Below are positions 9,008 through 19,371 of a stretch of 64,000 nucleotides of DNA, piece by piece. Location: assembly GCF_009740395.1 (NCBI RefSeq), contig NZ_WOXT01000005.1, positions 124,001-188,000 on the forward strand, in the 5' to 3' direction. A program made the translations under genes and the position numbers. Origin of the DNA: Noviluteimonas gilva (lineage in GTDB: Bacteria; Pseudomonadota; Gammaproteobacteria; Xanthomonadales; Xanthomonadaceae). The notes under the pieces were generated by a model. That model had not been told where the DNA came from. It was given only the letters and a program-made list of their open reading frames with translations, and did no database searches. Numbering within the stretch: the first letter of the stretch is position 1; each line of letters opens with the position of its first letter.

Positions 9008-9673
9008 ATGGAGACCGATAGAGCGCCCCTTCGCCTCGTCGTTCCGCTGACTGCGGAACACGCAGCTTTCGAAGACCGCAAGGTCGTCGACCTGCACGCC
9101 GCCCGCATCCATGCGGTCCGCCTGCTCTCTCTCGACGCCCACGGCCGCGTACTCGACTGGATGAGCTGGCAGGATGCGGCTTGCCTCTATGCACGCGGCG
9201 CCGTCGCCTGGACCCTCGGGGATCCCTGCATCACCGTGCACGGCGGCATCTGCCGCGCGACCGGCGCGCAGAGCGTGCTCGACCTGCATCCCATCGTCGC
9301 GGCCAAGGGCCACGCGCGACCGCAGGCGCTCGATCCCACACCCGCGCTGACCAACGCCGCGTTGTTCGCGCGCGACCAGCACCTATGCCTGTATTGCGGT
9401 CACGAGTATCCGCGCCCGCATCTCACGCGCGACCACGTCATGCCCTTGTCGAAGGGCGGTCGCGACATTTGGGAGAACGTCGTCTCGGCGTGCTTCCACT
9501 GCAATTCGCGCAAGGGCGGCCGCACGCCGCAACAGGCCGGCATGCCGTTGCTCGCCGTGCCCTTCCGCCCGAGCTGGATCGAACACCTGATCCTCTCCAA
9601 CCGCCACATCCTGGCCGACCAGATGGCGTTCCTGAAATCGCATCTGCCGAAGCGAGCGCGTTCTATCGCGTGA
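9008..9673 (+). CDS. HNH endonuclease family protein
   Basis: This 221-residue protein has a C-terminal HNH domain. It reads LCLYCGHEY (first zinc Cys pair), then TRDHVMPLSKGG (the HNH His pair region), then ACFHCNSRKGG (second Cys pair). The first 110 residues form a separate conserved region (VVDLHAARIHAVRLLS) of unknown role. The gene stands alone between metabolic genes without a methyltransferase or defence neighbours. It therefore looks like a stable chromosomal HNH protein rather than a restriction enzyme. Nuclease activity is inferred from the motif. Confidence 0.87.
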   Translation: METDRAPLRLVVPLTAEHAAFEDRKVVDLHAARIHAVRLLSLDAHGRVLDWMSWQDAACLYARGAVAWTLGDPCITVHGGICRATGAQSVLDLHPIVAAKGHARPQALDPTPALTNAALFARDQHLCLYCGHEYPRPHLTRDHVMPLSKGGRDIWENVVSACFHCNSRKGGRTPQQAGMPLLAVPFRPSWIEHLILSNRHILADQMAFLKSHLPKRARSIA

Positions 9674-9719
9674 ACCGCCGCTGTACACTCCGGACTTCTC
9701 TGTCCCGGATTCGCGAAAG

Positions 9720-10850
9720 ATGGCTTTGACGCTCGGCACCACCGGCATGGATTCCGCCACGGAGGCAGAACTCCGCGCTGCATTCCTGCAAGCCAACTCG
9801 GCCCAGGGCGGCCGCTGGAAGCTCGTTCCGGAAGCCGAGGCCGACTACGTCGTCGTCGACATGGACAGCATGTACGGCCCCATGAGCTGGCTGCGCCTGC
9901 ATGCGGCGGGCAAGCAGGTGGTGGGCCTGACCTCCGCGCCGCGCACGCAGACCGACTTCCGTCTCGAGCGCCCGATCAACACCACCACCGTCACCGCGAT
10001 GCTCGACCAGATCGCCGGCGGCGGCAGCGTGACCGCGCCTTCGGAACCCATCGCGCAGGCCGTGCCCTCCGGCATGAGCCCCTCGCCGGTGCCGAACGAC
10101 CAACTGCCGGAAGAAATGCCGCTCAAGCCGCGCGAAGACCTGCGCGCGCCCTCGCCCGCGCCGAAGCTGCCCGACTCCGTGCAGGCCGGCTCGCTCGCGC
10201 CGACCACGATCGAACCCGCGCCTGCCGTTCCCGCGCCCGCACCGGTCGCCGCCGTGGCCGCGCCGCGCGAACCGGCGCTCGCGCCTGTGCGCGAGCGCCA
10301 CCTCGGCGACTGGTTCGCCCCCGGCGAACTCCAGGGCAAGGTGCGCTACCAACTCGGCAACGGCCCGGCCGTGCTGATCGACGCCGACGCACGCCAGTAC
10401 CACGGCCCCGCGGCGCTCAAGCCGTTGGCCGGTTACTTCGAAGGCGCGGTGAAGCGCGATCATTTCGGCTCGATGGACGATGCGACCTTCGCCCGCGAAG
10501 CCACCGCGCTGGGCGCCGCGCAACCGCTCGCGCGCCTGCAGTGGTACGGCGGCCTGCTCGCCGGCCAGGGCAAGTTGCTGCCGGGCTTCGACCCGGCGTC
10601 GCAGTTCCGCCTCACCAAGTGGCCGCAGACCGAACGCGAGTTCCCGAAGCACTTCCGCATCGCCACGGCGATGATGAAGGGCCCGTCGGTGCTCGAAGAG
10701 CTGGCCACCGCGAGCGGCGTGCCGCTGGAGGACGTCGTGGACTTCGTGAACGCCAACCTCGCCACGGGCTTCGCCGAAGTGGTCTCCGACGAGCCCGAAC
10801 CGGTGGAACCGCAGAAGGGCGGCCTGTTCGGGCGTTTGCGGGGCAAGTAG
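9720..10850 (+). CDS. Hypothetical protein with receiver-like N-terminus
   Basis: This 376-residue protein has three parts. Residues 1-95 resemble a degenerate response-regulator-like alpha/beta fold (DYVVVDMDSMYGP, then KQVVGLTSAP). Residues 100-190 form a Pro/Ala-rich low-complexity linker. Residues 195-376 form a conserved globular part (LGDWFAPGELQG, LQWYGGLLAGQG). The C-terminus is GLFGRLRGK. No family name is recognised. A signalling role, for example in motility, would be a guess. Confidence 0.7.
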   Translation: MALTLGTTGMDSATEAELRAAFLQANSAQGGRWKLVPEAEADYVVVDMDSMYGPMSWLRLHAAGKQVVGLTSAPRTQTDFRLERPINTTTVTAMLDQIAGGGSVTAPSEPIAQAVPSGMSPSPVPNDQLPEEMPLKPREDLRAPSPAPKLPDSVQAGSLAPTTIEPAPAVPAPAPVAAVAAPREPALAPVRERHLGDWFAPGELQGKVRYQLGNGPAVLIDADARQYHGPAALKPLAGYFEGAVKRDHFGSMDDATFAREATALGAAQPLARLQWYGGLLAGQGKLLPGFDPASQFRLTKWPQTEREFPKHFRIATAMMKGPSVLEELATASGVPLEDVVDFVNANLATGFAEVVSDEPEPVEPQKGGLFGRLRGK

Positions 10851-10896
10851 GCGGTCGTTCCTCCACCAGACGGGCTCCGCGGCGCGCCGCATTGGT

Positions 10897-10938
10897 GGCC
10901 TCATTGCTACGCAAGAGCTCACGCTCCGCAATGAGGCC
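10897..10938 (+). terminator. Hairpin after the gene ending at 10850
   Basis: The arms GGCCTCATTGC (10897-10907) and GCAATGAGGCC (10928-10938) are perfectly complementary over 11 bases, with a 20-base loop. It lies 47 bases after a stop codon, but no T-run follows. It may be a factor-dependent terminator or a repetitive-element hairpin rather than an intrinsic terminator. Confidence 0.35.
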
Positions 10939-11051
10939 CCCAACACGACGACCGCTGCGCACCACGTTTGAAGGCTTCGCGACAGCACTGTGTCGAGTGG
11001 GTTCGCCTCGATCTGATTGACTCGCGCCGACTGCCAGCACACCAGATGGAC

Positions 11052-11114
11052 GGAACGTCGCCCACCTCGGCGCTCGCATCGGCATGCATGGTCGCCTCTG
11101 GCAGGCGACGTTCC
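11052..11114. repeat. Inverted repeat, 11-base arms
   Basis: GGAACGTCGCC at 11052-11062 is the exact reverse complement of GGCGACGTTCC at 11104-11114, with 41 bases between. It lies in the gene-free stretch upstream of dxs. The role is unknown. Confidence 0.5.
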
Positions 11115-11187
11115 TCGACGCGACCTGCCCCCTCTCCCTCCGCGAGAGGTTTGACTCATCGAAGCGGAAGGCTACTCAGTTGAGGTG

Positions 11188-11316
11188 AGCCTCGGTGCGT
11201 GACGTGGTGTGGTGCACTGGAGCGCGGCCATGGATGGCCGCGCGCTCGCGACTCGGTGGGCAGGATGCCGCGTCCGTGGAGCGACAAGGGCACCACACCA
11301 CGTCGCGTGCCGAGGC
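11188..11316. repeat. Long inverted repeat enclosing a smaller palindrome
   Basis: GACGTGGTGTGGTGC (11201-11215) pairs perfectly with GCACCACACCACGTC (11290-11304), and pairing continues imperfectly outwards to about 11189 and 11316. Inside, GCGCGGCCAT (11222-11231) and ATGGCCGCGC (11234-11243) form a second perfect 10-base stem separated by two bases. The nested layout suggests a folded RNA or a small repetitive element. Confidence 0.55.
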
Positions 11317-11403
11317 GTCCCTCCGAGCTCACGTTTTGCCCTTGACTCAGGCCCCCGGCCCCCACGAGCTACAATTGCCGCCTTGTTGTCGCAGCCCCCC
11401 AAA

Positions 11404-13308
11404 ATGATCGACTCCACGCGCTACCCGCGCCTGTCCCGCATCGCCACGCCGGCCGACCTTCGCACCTTCGGCGAAGACGAACTGCCGGCCATCGCCGACG
11501 AATTGCGCGCCTACCTGATCGAATCGGTCGGCCGCAGCGGCGGCCACTTCGGCGCGGGCCTGGGCGTGATCGAACTCGCCGTCGCCCTGCACTATCTCTA
11601 CGAGACGCCCGACGACCGCCTGGTGTGGGACGTCGGCCATCAGTGCTACCCACACAAGATCCTGACCGGCCGCCGCGACGCCATCCACACGGTGAAGCAG
11701 AAGGACGGCGTCGCGCCGTTCCCGAAGCGCGAGGAAAGCGAATACGACACCTTCGGCGTCGGCCACTCGTCGACCTCGATCTCCGCCGCACTCGGCATGG
11801 CGATCGCCAACGCGCGCGCCGGCAATTCGCGCCGCGTGGTGGCCGTCATCGGCGACGGCGCGATGACCGCGGGCATGGCCTATGAAGCGTTGAACCACGC
11901 CGGCGGCATGGACCCCGAGCCCAACCTGCTCGTGATCCTCAACGACAACCGCATGTCGATCTCCGAGAACGTCGGCGGCATGACCAAGATGCTCGGCCGC
12001 ATGACGGGCAGCAAGACGCTCAACGCGTTGCGCGAAGGCGGCAAGAAATTGCTCGGCGACAAGAACAACCCGACCGCGCGCTTCGTGCGTCGTTGGGAAG
12101 AACACTGGAAGGGCATGTTCGTGCCGTCCACGCTGTTCGAGGAAATGGGCTTCCACTACACCGGCCCGATCGACGGCCACGATGTCGATGCGCTCGTCGC
12201 CACGATGAAGATGCTCAAGACCCTCAAGGGTCCGCAACTGCTGCACATCATCACGACGAAGGGCAAAGGCTACGAACTCGCCGAAGGCGACCAGATCGGC
12301 TATCACGCCGTCGGGCCGTTCGATCCCGAGCAGGGCCTGGTCAGCAAGCCCGGCGCGAAGAAACCCACGTACACCGACATCTTCGGCGACTGGCTGTGCG
12401 ACATGGCCGCCGCGGACGAAACACTGCTCGCCATCACGCCGGCGATGCGCGAAGGCTCGGGCCTGGTGCGCTTCAGCAAGGAATATCCGGAGCGTTACTT
12501 CGACGTGGCCATCGCCGAGCAACACGCGGTGACGCTCGCGGCCGGCATGGCGTGCGAAGGCGCGAAACCGGTGGTCGCGATCTACTCGACGTTCCTGCAG
12601 CGCGGCTACGACCAGCTGGTGCACGACGTCGCGATCCAGGACCTCGACGTGTTGTTCGCGATCGATCGCGGCGGCGTCGTCGGCCCCGATGGCGCGACGC
12701 ACGCGGGCAACCTCGACCTGAGCTACCTGCGTTGCGTGCCGAACATGGTGGTGATGGCGCCGGCCGACGAAAACGAATGCCGGCAGATGCTCACCACCGG
12801 TTTCAAGCACGTCGGTCCCGCGGCCGTGCGTTATCCGCGTGGCACCGGTCCGGGCGTCGCCGTGCAGGAAGCGCTCGACACGCTACCGATCGGCAAGGCC
12901 GACGTGCGCCGCAAGGGCGCGCGCGTCGCGCTGCTCGCCTTCGGCGCGATCGTGCCGGCGGCGCAACAGGTCGGCGAAGAACTCGGCCTCACCGTCGTCA
13001 ACATGCGTTTCGTGAAGCCGTTGGATCGCGCGTTGCTGCTCGAACTGGCGAAGTCGCACGAAGGCTTCGTCACGCTGGAAGACAACGTCGTCGCCGGCGG
13101 CGCGGGTTCCGGCGTCGCCGAACTGCTCGCGGCCGAAGGCCTCGTGCATCCGGTGCTCCACCTCGGCCTGCCCGATGCGTTCCAGCATCACGCCAGTCGC
13201 GAGCAGCTGCTCGCCGAAGCGGGCCTGGATGTCGCGGGCATCCGCGCAGCGGTGCTCGCGCGCTGGCCGGCGCTGCAATCCACCACGGTCAAAACCGCCG
13301 CAGGTTGA
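11404..13308 (+). CDS. dxs: 1-deoxy-D-xylulose-5-phosphate synthase
   Basis: This 634-residue thiamine-diphosphate enzyme condenses pyruvate and glyceraldehyde 3-phosphate, the first step of the MEP isoprenoid pathway. Visible hallmarks are the N-terminal block [14 protein letters not shown] and [16 protein letters not shown], the thiamine/Mg motif [14 protein letters not shown] with NDNRMSIS, and the Glu-containing [12 protein letters not shown] in the second domain, then the C-terminal transketolase-like domain. Length is normal. The ATG at 11404 gives the standard N-terminus ([10 protein letters not shown]); the longer frame upstream runs through repeat DNA. It stands alone behind an unusually long leader. 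Confidence 0.97.
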   Translation: MIDSTRYPRLSRIATPADLRTFGEDELPAIADELRAYLIESVGRSGGHFGAGLGVIELAVALHYLYETPDDRLVWDVGHQCYPHKILTGRRDAIHTVKQKDGVAPFPKREESEYDTFGVGHSSTSISAALGMAIANARAGNSRRVVAVIGDGAMTAGMAYEALNHAGGMDPEPNLLVILNDNRMSISENVGGMTKMLGRMTGSKTLNALREGGKKLLGDKNNPTARFVRRWEEHWKGMFVPSTLFEEMGFHYTGPIDGHDVDALVATMKMLKTLKGPQLLHIITTKGKGYELAEGDQIGYHAVGPFDPEQGLVSKPGAKKPTYTDIFGDWLCDMAAADETLLAITPAMREGSGLVRFSKEYPERYFDVAIAEQHAVTLAAGMACEGAKPVVAIYSTFLQRGYDQLVHDVAIQDLDVLFAIDRGGVVGPDGATHAGNLDLSYLRCVPNMVVMAPADENECRQMLTTGFKHVGPAAVRYPRGTGPGVAVQEALDTLPIGKADVRRKGARVALLAFGAIVPAAQQVGEELGLTVVNMRFVKPLDRALLLELAKSHEGFVTLEDNVVAGGAGSGVAELLAAEGLVHPVLHLGLPDAFQHHASREQLLAEAGLDVAGIRAAVLARWPALQSTTVKTAAG

Positions 13309-13415
13309 GTCAACGATGCCGGTCGTCGGTCCGCCCGACGATCGGCTTGTCCCTGTCGGTCCCGTGGGCGCAGGATGCATGCGAATCCCGCAGTTTTGAA
13401 AGGCTGCGCGTGCAC

Positions 13416-13772
13416 ATGCAAGGCGAACGCTTCTCGACGATGCGTCGGTTGTTCAACGACGAGAAGACGCTCGTGCGCGTGTTGGGTGCATTCGGCGTAG
13501 CCACGCGCGATGACCTGCGCGCACTGGGCGAAGCGCACGACCGCCTCGATCTTCGCGGTATCGCCGAGATCGCGCACAAGCTGAAGTCCGCCTGCGCCCA
13601 GGTCGACGATGAAGCCACCGCCGAATGCCTGGACGCGCTCGAAGACGCCGCGGCGATGGGCACCTCGCCCGCGCTCGTGACGTCGCTGGTCGACGAAGCC
13701 ACCGTGCGCGTCGCCGAACTCGCCGATGCCGTCGACGCCTACGTTGCCGCGCATGGAACCGATGCTCGCTAG
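13416..13772 (+). CDS. Hpt domain phosphotransfer protein
   Basis: This 118-residue helical protein has the histidine-phosphotransfer core: [18 protein letters not shown] contains the His (AHKLKSA) that accepts phosphate from a receiver domain. ATG at 13416 is listed; a GTG at 13410 with AAAGG 6 bases upstream is an equally good start. Its 3' end overlaps the start of the hybrid histidine kinase by 20 bases, so the pair very probably works as a kinase-receiver-Hpt relay. No DNA-binding partner is adjacent. Confidence 0.85.
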   Translation: MQGERFSTMRRLFNDEKTLVRVLGAFGVATRDDLRALGEAHDRLDLRGIAEIAHKLKSACAQVDDEATAECLDALEDAAAMGTSPALVTSLVDEATVRVAELADAVDAYVAAHGTDAR

Positions 13773-15441
13773 CGTGCTCATCGCGATCGCGCTGCTTGCG
13801 GTCGCGGCCGCGCTCTGGCTTGCGTGGCGCTTGCGTACGATGCGCGCGCAACTGGCCGAATCCGAATCGCGCCGCAATCGCCTCGCCGAAGTCGCCAACA
13901 GCGTGCCCGGCGCGATCATCGAGTACCTGGTGCGCTTCGATGGTGCGACGTCGCTGGAGTTCGCAAGCACGCCGGCCGCCACGCTGTCGGGCCTGCCGGT
14001 CGACGTGATCCTGAAGGACTACACCGAATTCGAAAAACTGATGGACCCCGACGACGTCATGCCCGTGCGCATGCAGGTCGGCGCCGCGGCGATGGCGCTC
14101 ACGCCGGTGCGTGTCGAGTATCCGATCACCCATGCAGTCACGGGCGAACGACGCTGGCTCACCGCATTCGGCACGCCCACGGCCGTGGCCGAAGGCGTGT
14201 TGTTCCGCGGCCATGTCCTGGACATCACCGAACAACACGACACGCAGGTCAAACTCGCACAGGCGCTGGAGGAACTGGAACGCGCACGCGAGTCGGCCGA
14301 GCAAGCCAACGCGGCCAAGTCCACGTTCCTGGCCAATATGAGCCATGAAATCCGGACGCCCTTGAACGCCGTCATCGGCATGTCGCATCTGCTCCTGAAG
14401 TCCGATCTCTCACCGCGACAACGCGGCTTCGCCGACCGCATCCATCAAGCCGGCGGCTTCCTGCTGCGCGTGATCAACGATGTGCTCGACGTATCGAAGA
14501 TCGACGCGGGGATGCTGCGCATCGAACAAGTGCCGTTCGATGTCCGCGAATCGCTGCGCAACGTCGTGGCGATGGCGATGGAACGCGCGGCGGCGCGCGG
14601 CCTTGAAGTCGTGGTCCATGTCGCCGACGACGTTCCGCATTGGGTGATCGGCGATTCCTTCCGCCTCGAGCAGATCCTCGTCAACTACGTCGGCAACGCG
14701 ATCAAGTTCACCGATACCGGCGAAGTGGCGATCGGCGCGCGCCTGCTGGACGTGGAGGGCCAACGCGTGCGTGTGCGCTTCCATGTCCGCGATACCGGCG
14801 TCGGCATTCCGGAAGAGGTGCAGACGCAATTGTTCAAGTCCTTCCACCAGGCGGATGCGTCGACCACGCGCCGTTATGGCGGCACCGGCCTTGGCCTGGC
14901 GATCTCGCGCAAGCTCGCCGAAGCGATGCAAGGCAGCGTCGGTGTCGAAAGCATCGTCGGGCGCGGATCGACGTTCTGGCTCGAACTCCCCTTCGACGTC
15001 ACCGATGCGCCGGCGGAATCGAACGATGTCGTCGCCGCCGTCGACGTCTCGCATCTGCGCGGGCGCCGCATCCTGCTGGCCGAGGACAACCTGTTCAACC
15101 AGGAAGTCGCGCGCGCGCAGCTCGACGAGTTGGGCGTCGAAGTGGACATCGTCGACGACGGCGCGCAGGCCGTCGGACGCGCACAGGCCGGCGACTACGC
15201 GCTGATCCTCATGGACATGCAGATGCCCGTGCTCGACGGCCTGGAAGCGACGCGTACGCTGCGCAACGATGCGCGCCTGCGGGACATCCCGATCATCGCG
15301 ATGACCGCCAACGTGCTCGAGCACGATCGCCAGCGCTGCCGCGACGCTGGCATGAACGACTTCATCGGCAAGCCCTTCGAACCCGACGCCCTGCGCGCGG
15401 TACTTCTCAAGTGGCTTGCGGCGGCGCCTGCCGCCGGTTGA
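13753..15441 (+). CDS. Hybrid sensor histidine kinase/response regulator
   Basis: This 562-residue protein has one membrane helix (about residues 5-25), a PAS-like sensor region (about 45-155), a HisKA domain with phospho-His198 in [11 protein letters not shown], an ATPase domain with NAIKFTD and [10 protein letters not shown], and a C-terminal receiver with phospho-Asp488 (LILMDMQMP) and the Lys in IGKPF. The short N-terminus has no periplasmic domain, so sensing is probably cytoplasmic or membrane-linked. The start overlaps the Hpt gene. The output of the relay is not encoded next door. Confidence 0.92.
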   Translation: MEPMLASVLIAIALLAVAAALWLAWRLRTMRAQLAESESRRNRLAEVANSVPGAIIEYLVRFDGATSLEFASTPAATLSGLPVDVILKDYTEFEKLMDPDDVMPVRMQVGAAAMALTPVRVEYPITHAVTGERRWLTAFGTPTAVAEGVLFRGHVLDITEQHDTQVKLAQALEELERARESAEQANAAKSTFLANMSHEIRTPLNAVIGMSHLLLKSDLSPRQRGFADRIHQAGGFLLRVINDVLDVSKIDAGMLRIEQVPFDVRESLRNVVAMAMERAAARGLEVVVHVADDVPHWVIGDSFRLEQILVNYVGNAIKFTDTGEVAIGARLLDVEGQRVRVRFHVRDTGVGIPEEVQTQLFKSFHQADASTTRRYGGTGLGLAISRKLAEAMQGSVGVESIVGRGSTFWLELPFDVTDAPAESNDVVAAVDVSHLRGRRILLAEDNLFNQEVARAQLDELGVEVDIVDDGAQAVGRAQAGDYALILMDMQMPVLDGLEATRTLRNDARLRDIPIIAMTANVLEHDRQRCRDAGMNDFIGKPFEPDALRAVLLKWLAAAPAAG

Positions 15442-15523
15442 GCGGCCGTCCACGGCTGCCTTCACCAAGCCTTTGCATTTGAGGCCGGACAGTCCCGGAC
15501 CTGCCTTGCCGAAGAGCTTGCCC

Positions 15524-17293
15524 ATGCCCCTGCGCCCCCGCCGCATCGTCCTTGCCCGTGCCGTCGCAGCCGCGCTGCTGGTCCTGCCCGTGTGCTGGCT
15601 CGCTGCGACCGCGGCGACCCCGTCGGCCACGTCGACCTTCCGCAACGATCCCGACCGCCTCGTGTTCGTGACCGTGCACTGGCGCGACCGGGCGCAGCTG
15701 CAGCGCATCGCCGCGAACTTCCAGCACCTGATCATCGACGAGAAGGCGCGCACGGCCCGCACCGAAGCGAGCGCCGCGGATCTGGCGACCCTGCGCCGTC
15801 TGGGCGTGCGCGTGGACATCGACGATGCATCGACCGAGCGCATGCGCCGCGCCGAGTCCGCGCTGGCCGAACGCGAAACGCTGTCGCAACGCGGCCTGTC
15901 GGGCGCGGCATTGCGCGCGGAGGAATCGATCCCCGGTTTCAGCTGCTATCGCACCGTCGAAGAAACCTACGCGACGATCAACTCGATGGCGTACTACAAG
16001 CCGAACCTGGCCAAGCAGTTCGACATCGGCCCGACGTGGCAATGGAAGAACAGCGGCGGCGCGACCGGCTATCGCATCAAGGTGCTGCGCCTGAACAACA
16101 CGGCGACCGATGCGCGCATCCCCAACAAGCGCAACATGGTTGTGCTTGCCGCCATCCACGCGCGCGAATACACGACCGCCGAACTGACCACGCGCTTCGC
16201 CGAATGGCTGGTCAACGGCTACGGCACCGACGCCGATGCGACGTGGCTGATGGACAACTTCCGCTTCCACTTCATCCTGCAGGCCAATCCGGATGGGCGG
16301 AAGAAGGCCGAGTCGGGCCTGTCGTGGCGCAAGAACGTCGACACCGCAAACGGCACTTGCAGCGCGAATGCCTACGGCATCGACCTCAACCGCAATTTCC
16401 CGTGGCGCTTCGGCCAGGTGCCCAATGGGTCCAGCGGCGATCCGTGCGCGGCCACGTATCGCGGTCCTTCGTCGATGTCGGAACCCGAAACCCAGGCCTT
16501 GATGCGTTACATCGTGGGCACGCCCAACAGCCAGGGCGTCTACGAAGGCGGCGTGTTGCCCGACCTGCGCACCGACACCGGCGTCGCACCGACGACCTAC
16601 CCCGGCTTGTTCCTCGACATCCACAGTTTCTCGCAGCTCGTGCTGTGGCCGTGGGCCAACACCTCGGCGAGTGCGCCCAACATGACGGACCTGCGCACGC
16701 TGGGCCGCCGCCTGGCGTACTTCAACGGCTACCGGCCCGTGCAATGGATCGGCATGTATCCGGCCGACGGCACGAACACCGACGCGGTCTACGGCGCGAC
16801 CGGCGCACCGAGCTACACGATCGAACTCGGGCAGTCGTTCTTCGAAGATTGCGCGACGTTCGAGTCCTCGACGTATCCGCGCAACCTCGAAGCATTGAAA
16901 TACGCCGCGCGCACCTTGAACGCGCCCTACACCTACGCCGGCGGCCCCGACACGACTTCGGTCGGCGCCGCGGCGACGACGATCACCGCCGGACAGGAGT
17001 TCGCGGTGGCGGGCTGGTTCGACGACAGCCGCTACAACCAGAACAACGGGACCGAGGGCGTGCAGGCCATCGCGCACGCGACCGCCTACCTGGATGGCGT
17101 GCCGTGGGCCGGCGGTGTGCGTTCGTTCGCGATGATCCCGAGCGACGGCGTGTTCAACACCAGTCGCGAGCGCGCCTACGTCAACATTCCCACGGGCGGT
17201 CTGGCCAAGGGCATGCATACGGTCTACATGCGCGCCGTCGATGCGAGCGGCCGTGCGGGCACGGCCAAGGCGATCCGGTTCCGCGTGCAATGA
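15524..17293 (+). CDS. Secreted zinc carboxypeptidase, M14 family
   Basis: This 589-residue secreted metallocarboxypeptidase has a signal peptide of about 31 residues. A prodomain-like region follows, ending near the Cys in GFSCYRTVEE. The catalytic domain contains the zinc motif HAREYTTAE (His and Glu), the substrate-binding DLNRNFPWRF, the third zinc His in FLDIHSFSQ, and the catalytic Glu in YTIELGQSF. A C-terminal beta domain (about 480-589) follows. The ATG at 15524 has GAAGAG upstream. It removes C-terminal residues from peptides outside the cell. The converging neighbour is an oligopeptide transporter, which fits peptide scavenging. Confidence 0.93.
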   Translation: MPLRPRRIVLARAVAAALLVLPVCWLAATAATPSATSTFRNDPDRLVFVTVHWRDRAQLQRIAANFQHLIIDEKARTARTEASAADLATLRRLGVRVDIDDASTERMRRAESALAERETLSQRGLSGAALRAEESIPGFSCYRTVEETYATINSMAYYKPNLAKQFDIGPTWQWKNSGGATGYRIKVLRLNNTATDARIPNKRNMVVLAAIHAREYTTAELTTRFAEWLVNGYGTDADATWLMDNFRFHFILQANPDGRKKAESGLSWRKNVDTANGTCSANAYGIDLNRNFPWRFGQVPNGSSGDPCAATYRGPSSMSEPETQALMRYIVGTPNSQGVYEGGVLPDLRTDTGVAPTTYPGLFLDIHSFSQLVLWPWANTSASAPNMTDLRTLGRRLAYFNGYRPVQWIGMYPADGTNTDAVYGATGAPSYTIELGQSFFEDCATFESSTYPRNLEALKYAARTLNAPYTYAGGPDTTSVGAAATTITAGQEFAVAGWFDDSRYNQNNGTEGVQAIAHATAYLDGVPWAGGVRSFAMIPSDGVFNTSRERAYVNIPTGGLAKGMHTVYMRAVDASGRAGTAKAIRFRVQ

Positions 17294-17294
17294 C

Positions 17295-18908
17295 TCAGGG
17301 GGTGCGGTAGTTGTCCTGCATCGGGTAACCCCGCGCGTACCACGCGAACCCGGCCGCCGCGACGAACGCGAACGCCGCGAAGAAGAACATCAGGAACGCG
17401 TTCTCGCTTAGACCTGTGTTGGCGATGTGCGCGGTAACCGCATCGGTGCGCACGCCGGCATTCGTCAGCAGCACCCACAGGCTGCCGAAGGTGCTGGTGA
17501 GATACCAGAACGCCATGATCACGCCCTTCATCGCCTGCGTGGCCTGGCTGTAGGCGAACTCCAGCGCCGTCGCCGAGACCAGCACTTCGCCGAAGGTGAG
17601 CAACAGGTACGGCGCGATCTGCCACGCAAGCGAAACCTGCGAACCGCCATCGATCCACAACTGCAGGATGCCGGCGCCAATCCAGGCGATGCCCGCGAAC
17701 ACGATGCCCGTGCCCATGCGGCGCAACGCGGTCGGTTCCAGGCCCATGCGTCGCAGCGCCGGATACAGGAACAGGTTGTTGAACGGAATGATCAGCATGA
17801 TCAGCGCGGGATTCAGCGCCTGCATCTGGCCGGCGTCCTTCACGAGGAAACTCGGCCACCACCACACGTCGTGCGGGATTTCCATCGCGCGGCCCTGGAT
17901 GACCCACGTCGACGCCTTCTGATCGAACAGCGACCAGAACGGCGTGGTCAGCGCGAACACGATCAGAATGCGCAACACCGCACGCACGCTGTCGACCGTC
18001 GCATCGGGATGCTTCCCACGCGCGCGTTCCAACTGCATCGACGTGCCGATACCACCCGACGCGATCAATACACCGAGCGCCAGGCACGCGGTGATCACGA
18101 ACCCGAAGTCTTCCGGCCACCACGCCGGCCCGATCGCCCACGCCATCAGCATGAAGATCGCGAGCGCGCCACCGAACGCAGCGACGTACAAACCCGGGCG
18201 CCCTGCCCCGTTGGTCGACGTCAGCGCCGTCTTCGCCACGTGCATGAAGGAATCCGGATCGTGCGCGACCGGCGGCACGCGCACGTACTGCTTGCGGCCC
18301 AGCCAGAAGATCAGCGTCGCGATGAACATCAGCACGCCCGGAATGCCGAACGCCACCGCCGGCCCGTAGGAGCGCAGGAACAACGGCATCAACAGCGAGG
18401 CGAAGAACGAACCGAAGTTGATCGCCCAATAGAAGGCGTCGAAGACGACCTTCGCCATCGACTTGTTTTCGCGCGTGAACTGATCGCCGACGAAGGACAC
18501 GACCAACGGCTTGATGCCGCCCGACCCCAGCGCGATCAGGAACAGGCCCGTATAGAACCCGTTCTTGTTGTCCTCGAACAACGCCAGGCACGCATGGCCC
18601 GCGCAATAGATCAGCGAGAACCACAACACGGTGTTGTACTTGCCGAAGAACCGATCCGACAGCCAACCGCCGAGCAGCGGGAAGAAATACACGCCGATCA
18701 CGAAGCTGTGGAAGATGTCCTTCGCCGCGCCTTCCCGATCGCCCACCGGCACGTAGGCCAGGATGACGCTCGATATCAGGAACTGCACCAGGATGTTGCG
18801 CATCCCGTAGAACGAGAAACGCTCACAGGCTTCGTTGCCGATGATGTACGGGACTTGGCGCGGCAGGCGCGCGGGCGTGGCGAGGGCTTCGGCGGGCGTG
18901 GTCGTCAT
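17295..18908 (-). CDS. POT family proton-dependent oligopeptide transporter
   Basis: This 537-residue inner-membrane protein of the major facilitator superfamily has about 12-14 hydrophobic helices. Diagnostic pieces are the N-terminal ACERFSFYGMRNIL (the ExxERFxYYG-type motif, here with Cys before Glu), GGWLSDRFFG, and GSGGIKPLVVSFVGDQF, the PTR signature. It imports di- and tripeptides with protons. The gene converges on the carboxypeptidase with one base between the two stop codons. Confidence 0.93.
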   Translation of the reverse strand: MTTTPAEALATPARLPRQVPYIIGNEACERFSFYGMRNILVQFLISSVILAYVPVGDREGAAKDIFHSFVIGVYFFPLLGGWLSDRFFGKYNTVLWFSLIYCAGHACLALFEDNKNGFYTGLFLIALGSGGIKPLVVSFVGDQFTRENKSMAKVVFDAFYWAINFGSFFASLLMPLFLRSYGPAVAFGIPGVLMFIATLIFWLGRKQYVRVPPVAHDPDSFMHVAKTALTSTNGAGRPGLYVAAFGGALAIFMLMAWAIGPAWWPEDFGFVITACLALGVLIASGGIGTSMQLERARGKHPDATVDSVRAVLRILIVFALTTPFWSLFDQKASTWVIQGRAMEIPHDVWWWPSFLVKDAGQMQALNPALIMLIIPFNNLFLYPALRRMGLEPTALRRMGTGIVFAGIAWIGAGILQLWIDGGSQVSLAWQIAPYLLLTFGEVLVSATALEFAYSQATQAMKGVIMAFWYLTSTFGSLWVLLTNAGVRTDAVTAHIANTGLSENAFLMFFFAAFAFVAAAGFAWYARGYPMQDNYRTP

Positions 18909-19059
18909 GGGGCGGGCGCTGGGACGTCAGCCCGCACTGTATCCGACGAACGCGCGCCAGACAGCAGATTCGACGATGGCAGCCTTCCGCCGCGCGGCCC
19001 CGTCGACGACGGGACCGCGGGACGCATTCACGAGGGGCGAGCGCCCCGCGCGTGCGCTG

Positions 19060-19371
19060 TTACATCGCCTTCCAGGTCAGCGAGCCCGTGGCCGAGCGCG
19101 TGACGAGGATCTTCGGGACCTTCTGCGCGCAGGCTTCCGCGGCGGCGGCCATCAACTTGTCGCGCAGCCCCTTGGACTGCGTGGGATCGTTGATCTTCAA
19201 CACCTCGTCCACTTCCTTCAACGAGGGCTCCGCCGGATCGCTGCACGCGATGGTGATCGTGCGGTCCGAGTCTTCCGCCTTGACTTCGATGGCACCGAGC
19301 GCTTCCTGCGCCAGCGCGCTACCGCTGGCGAACAGCACGACGGAAAGCGCGACAAGAGGGGCGTAACGCAT
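19060..19371 (-). CDS. Small secreted protein
   Basis: This 103-residue predicted periplasmic protein has a signal peptide cleaved near GSALAQE. The ATG at 19371 has a strong GGAAGGAG site 7 bases upstream; the longer frame has none. The mature part has two Cys (TIACSDP and AEACAQK) that could form a disulphide. A perfect 7-base hairpin (19395-19401 with 19407-19413) lies in its leader. No family is recognised. Confidence 0.7.
   Translation of the reverse strand: MRYAPLVALSVVLFASGSALAQEALGAIEVKAEDSDRTITIACSDPAEPSLKEVDEVLKINDPTQSKGLRDKLMAAAAEACAQKVPKILVTRSATGSLTWKAM

Larger units (their letters stand above)
10851..11403. other. Long non-coding gap before dxs with several inverted repeats
   Basis: No convincing gene is seen in these 553 bases: the open frames are short, overlap in several frames and have no ribosome sites. 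The stretch holds three separate inverted repeats (listed individually) plus a nested palindrome. The dxs leader begins in its last part, with TACAAT at 11370-11375 as a possible -10 box. TTGACT lies 22 bases before it, too far for an ordinary -35 box, so the promoter is uncertain. Confidence 0.6.

Noticed and set aside
11342-11375. TTGACT and TACAAT as a sigma-70 promoter for dxs
   Set aside because: The spacing is 22 bases, too long for a normal promoter. Only the -10-like box is mentioned.
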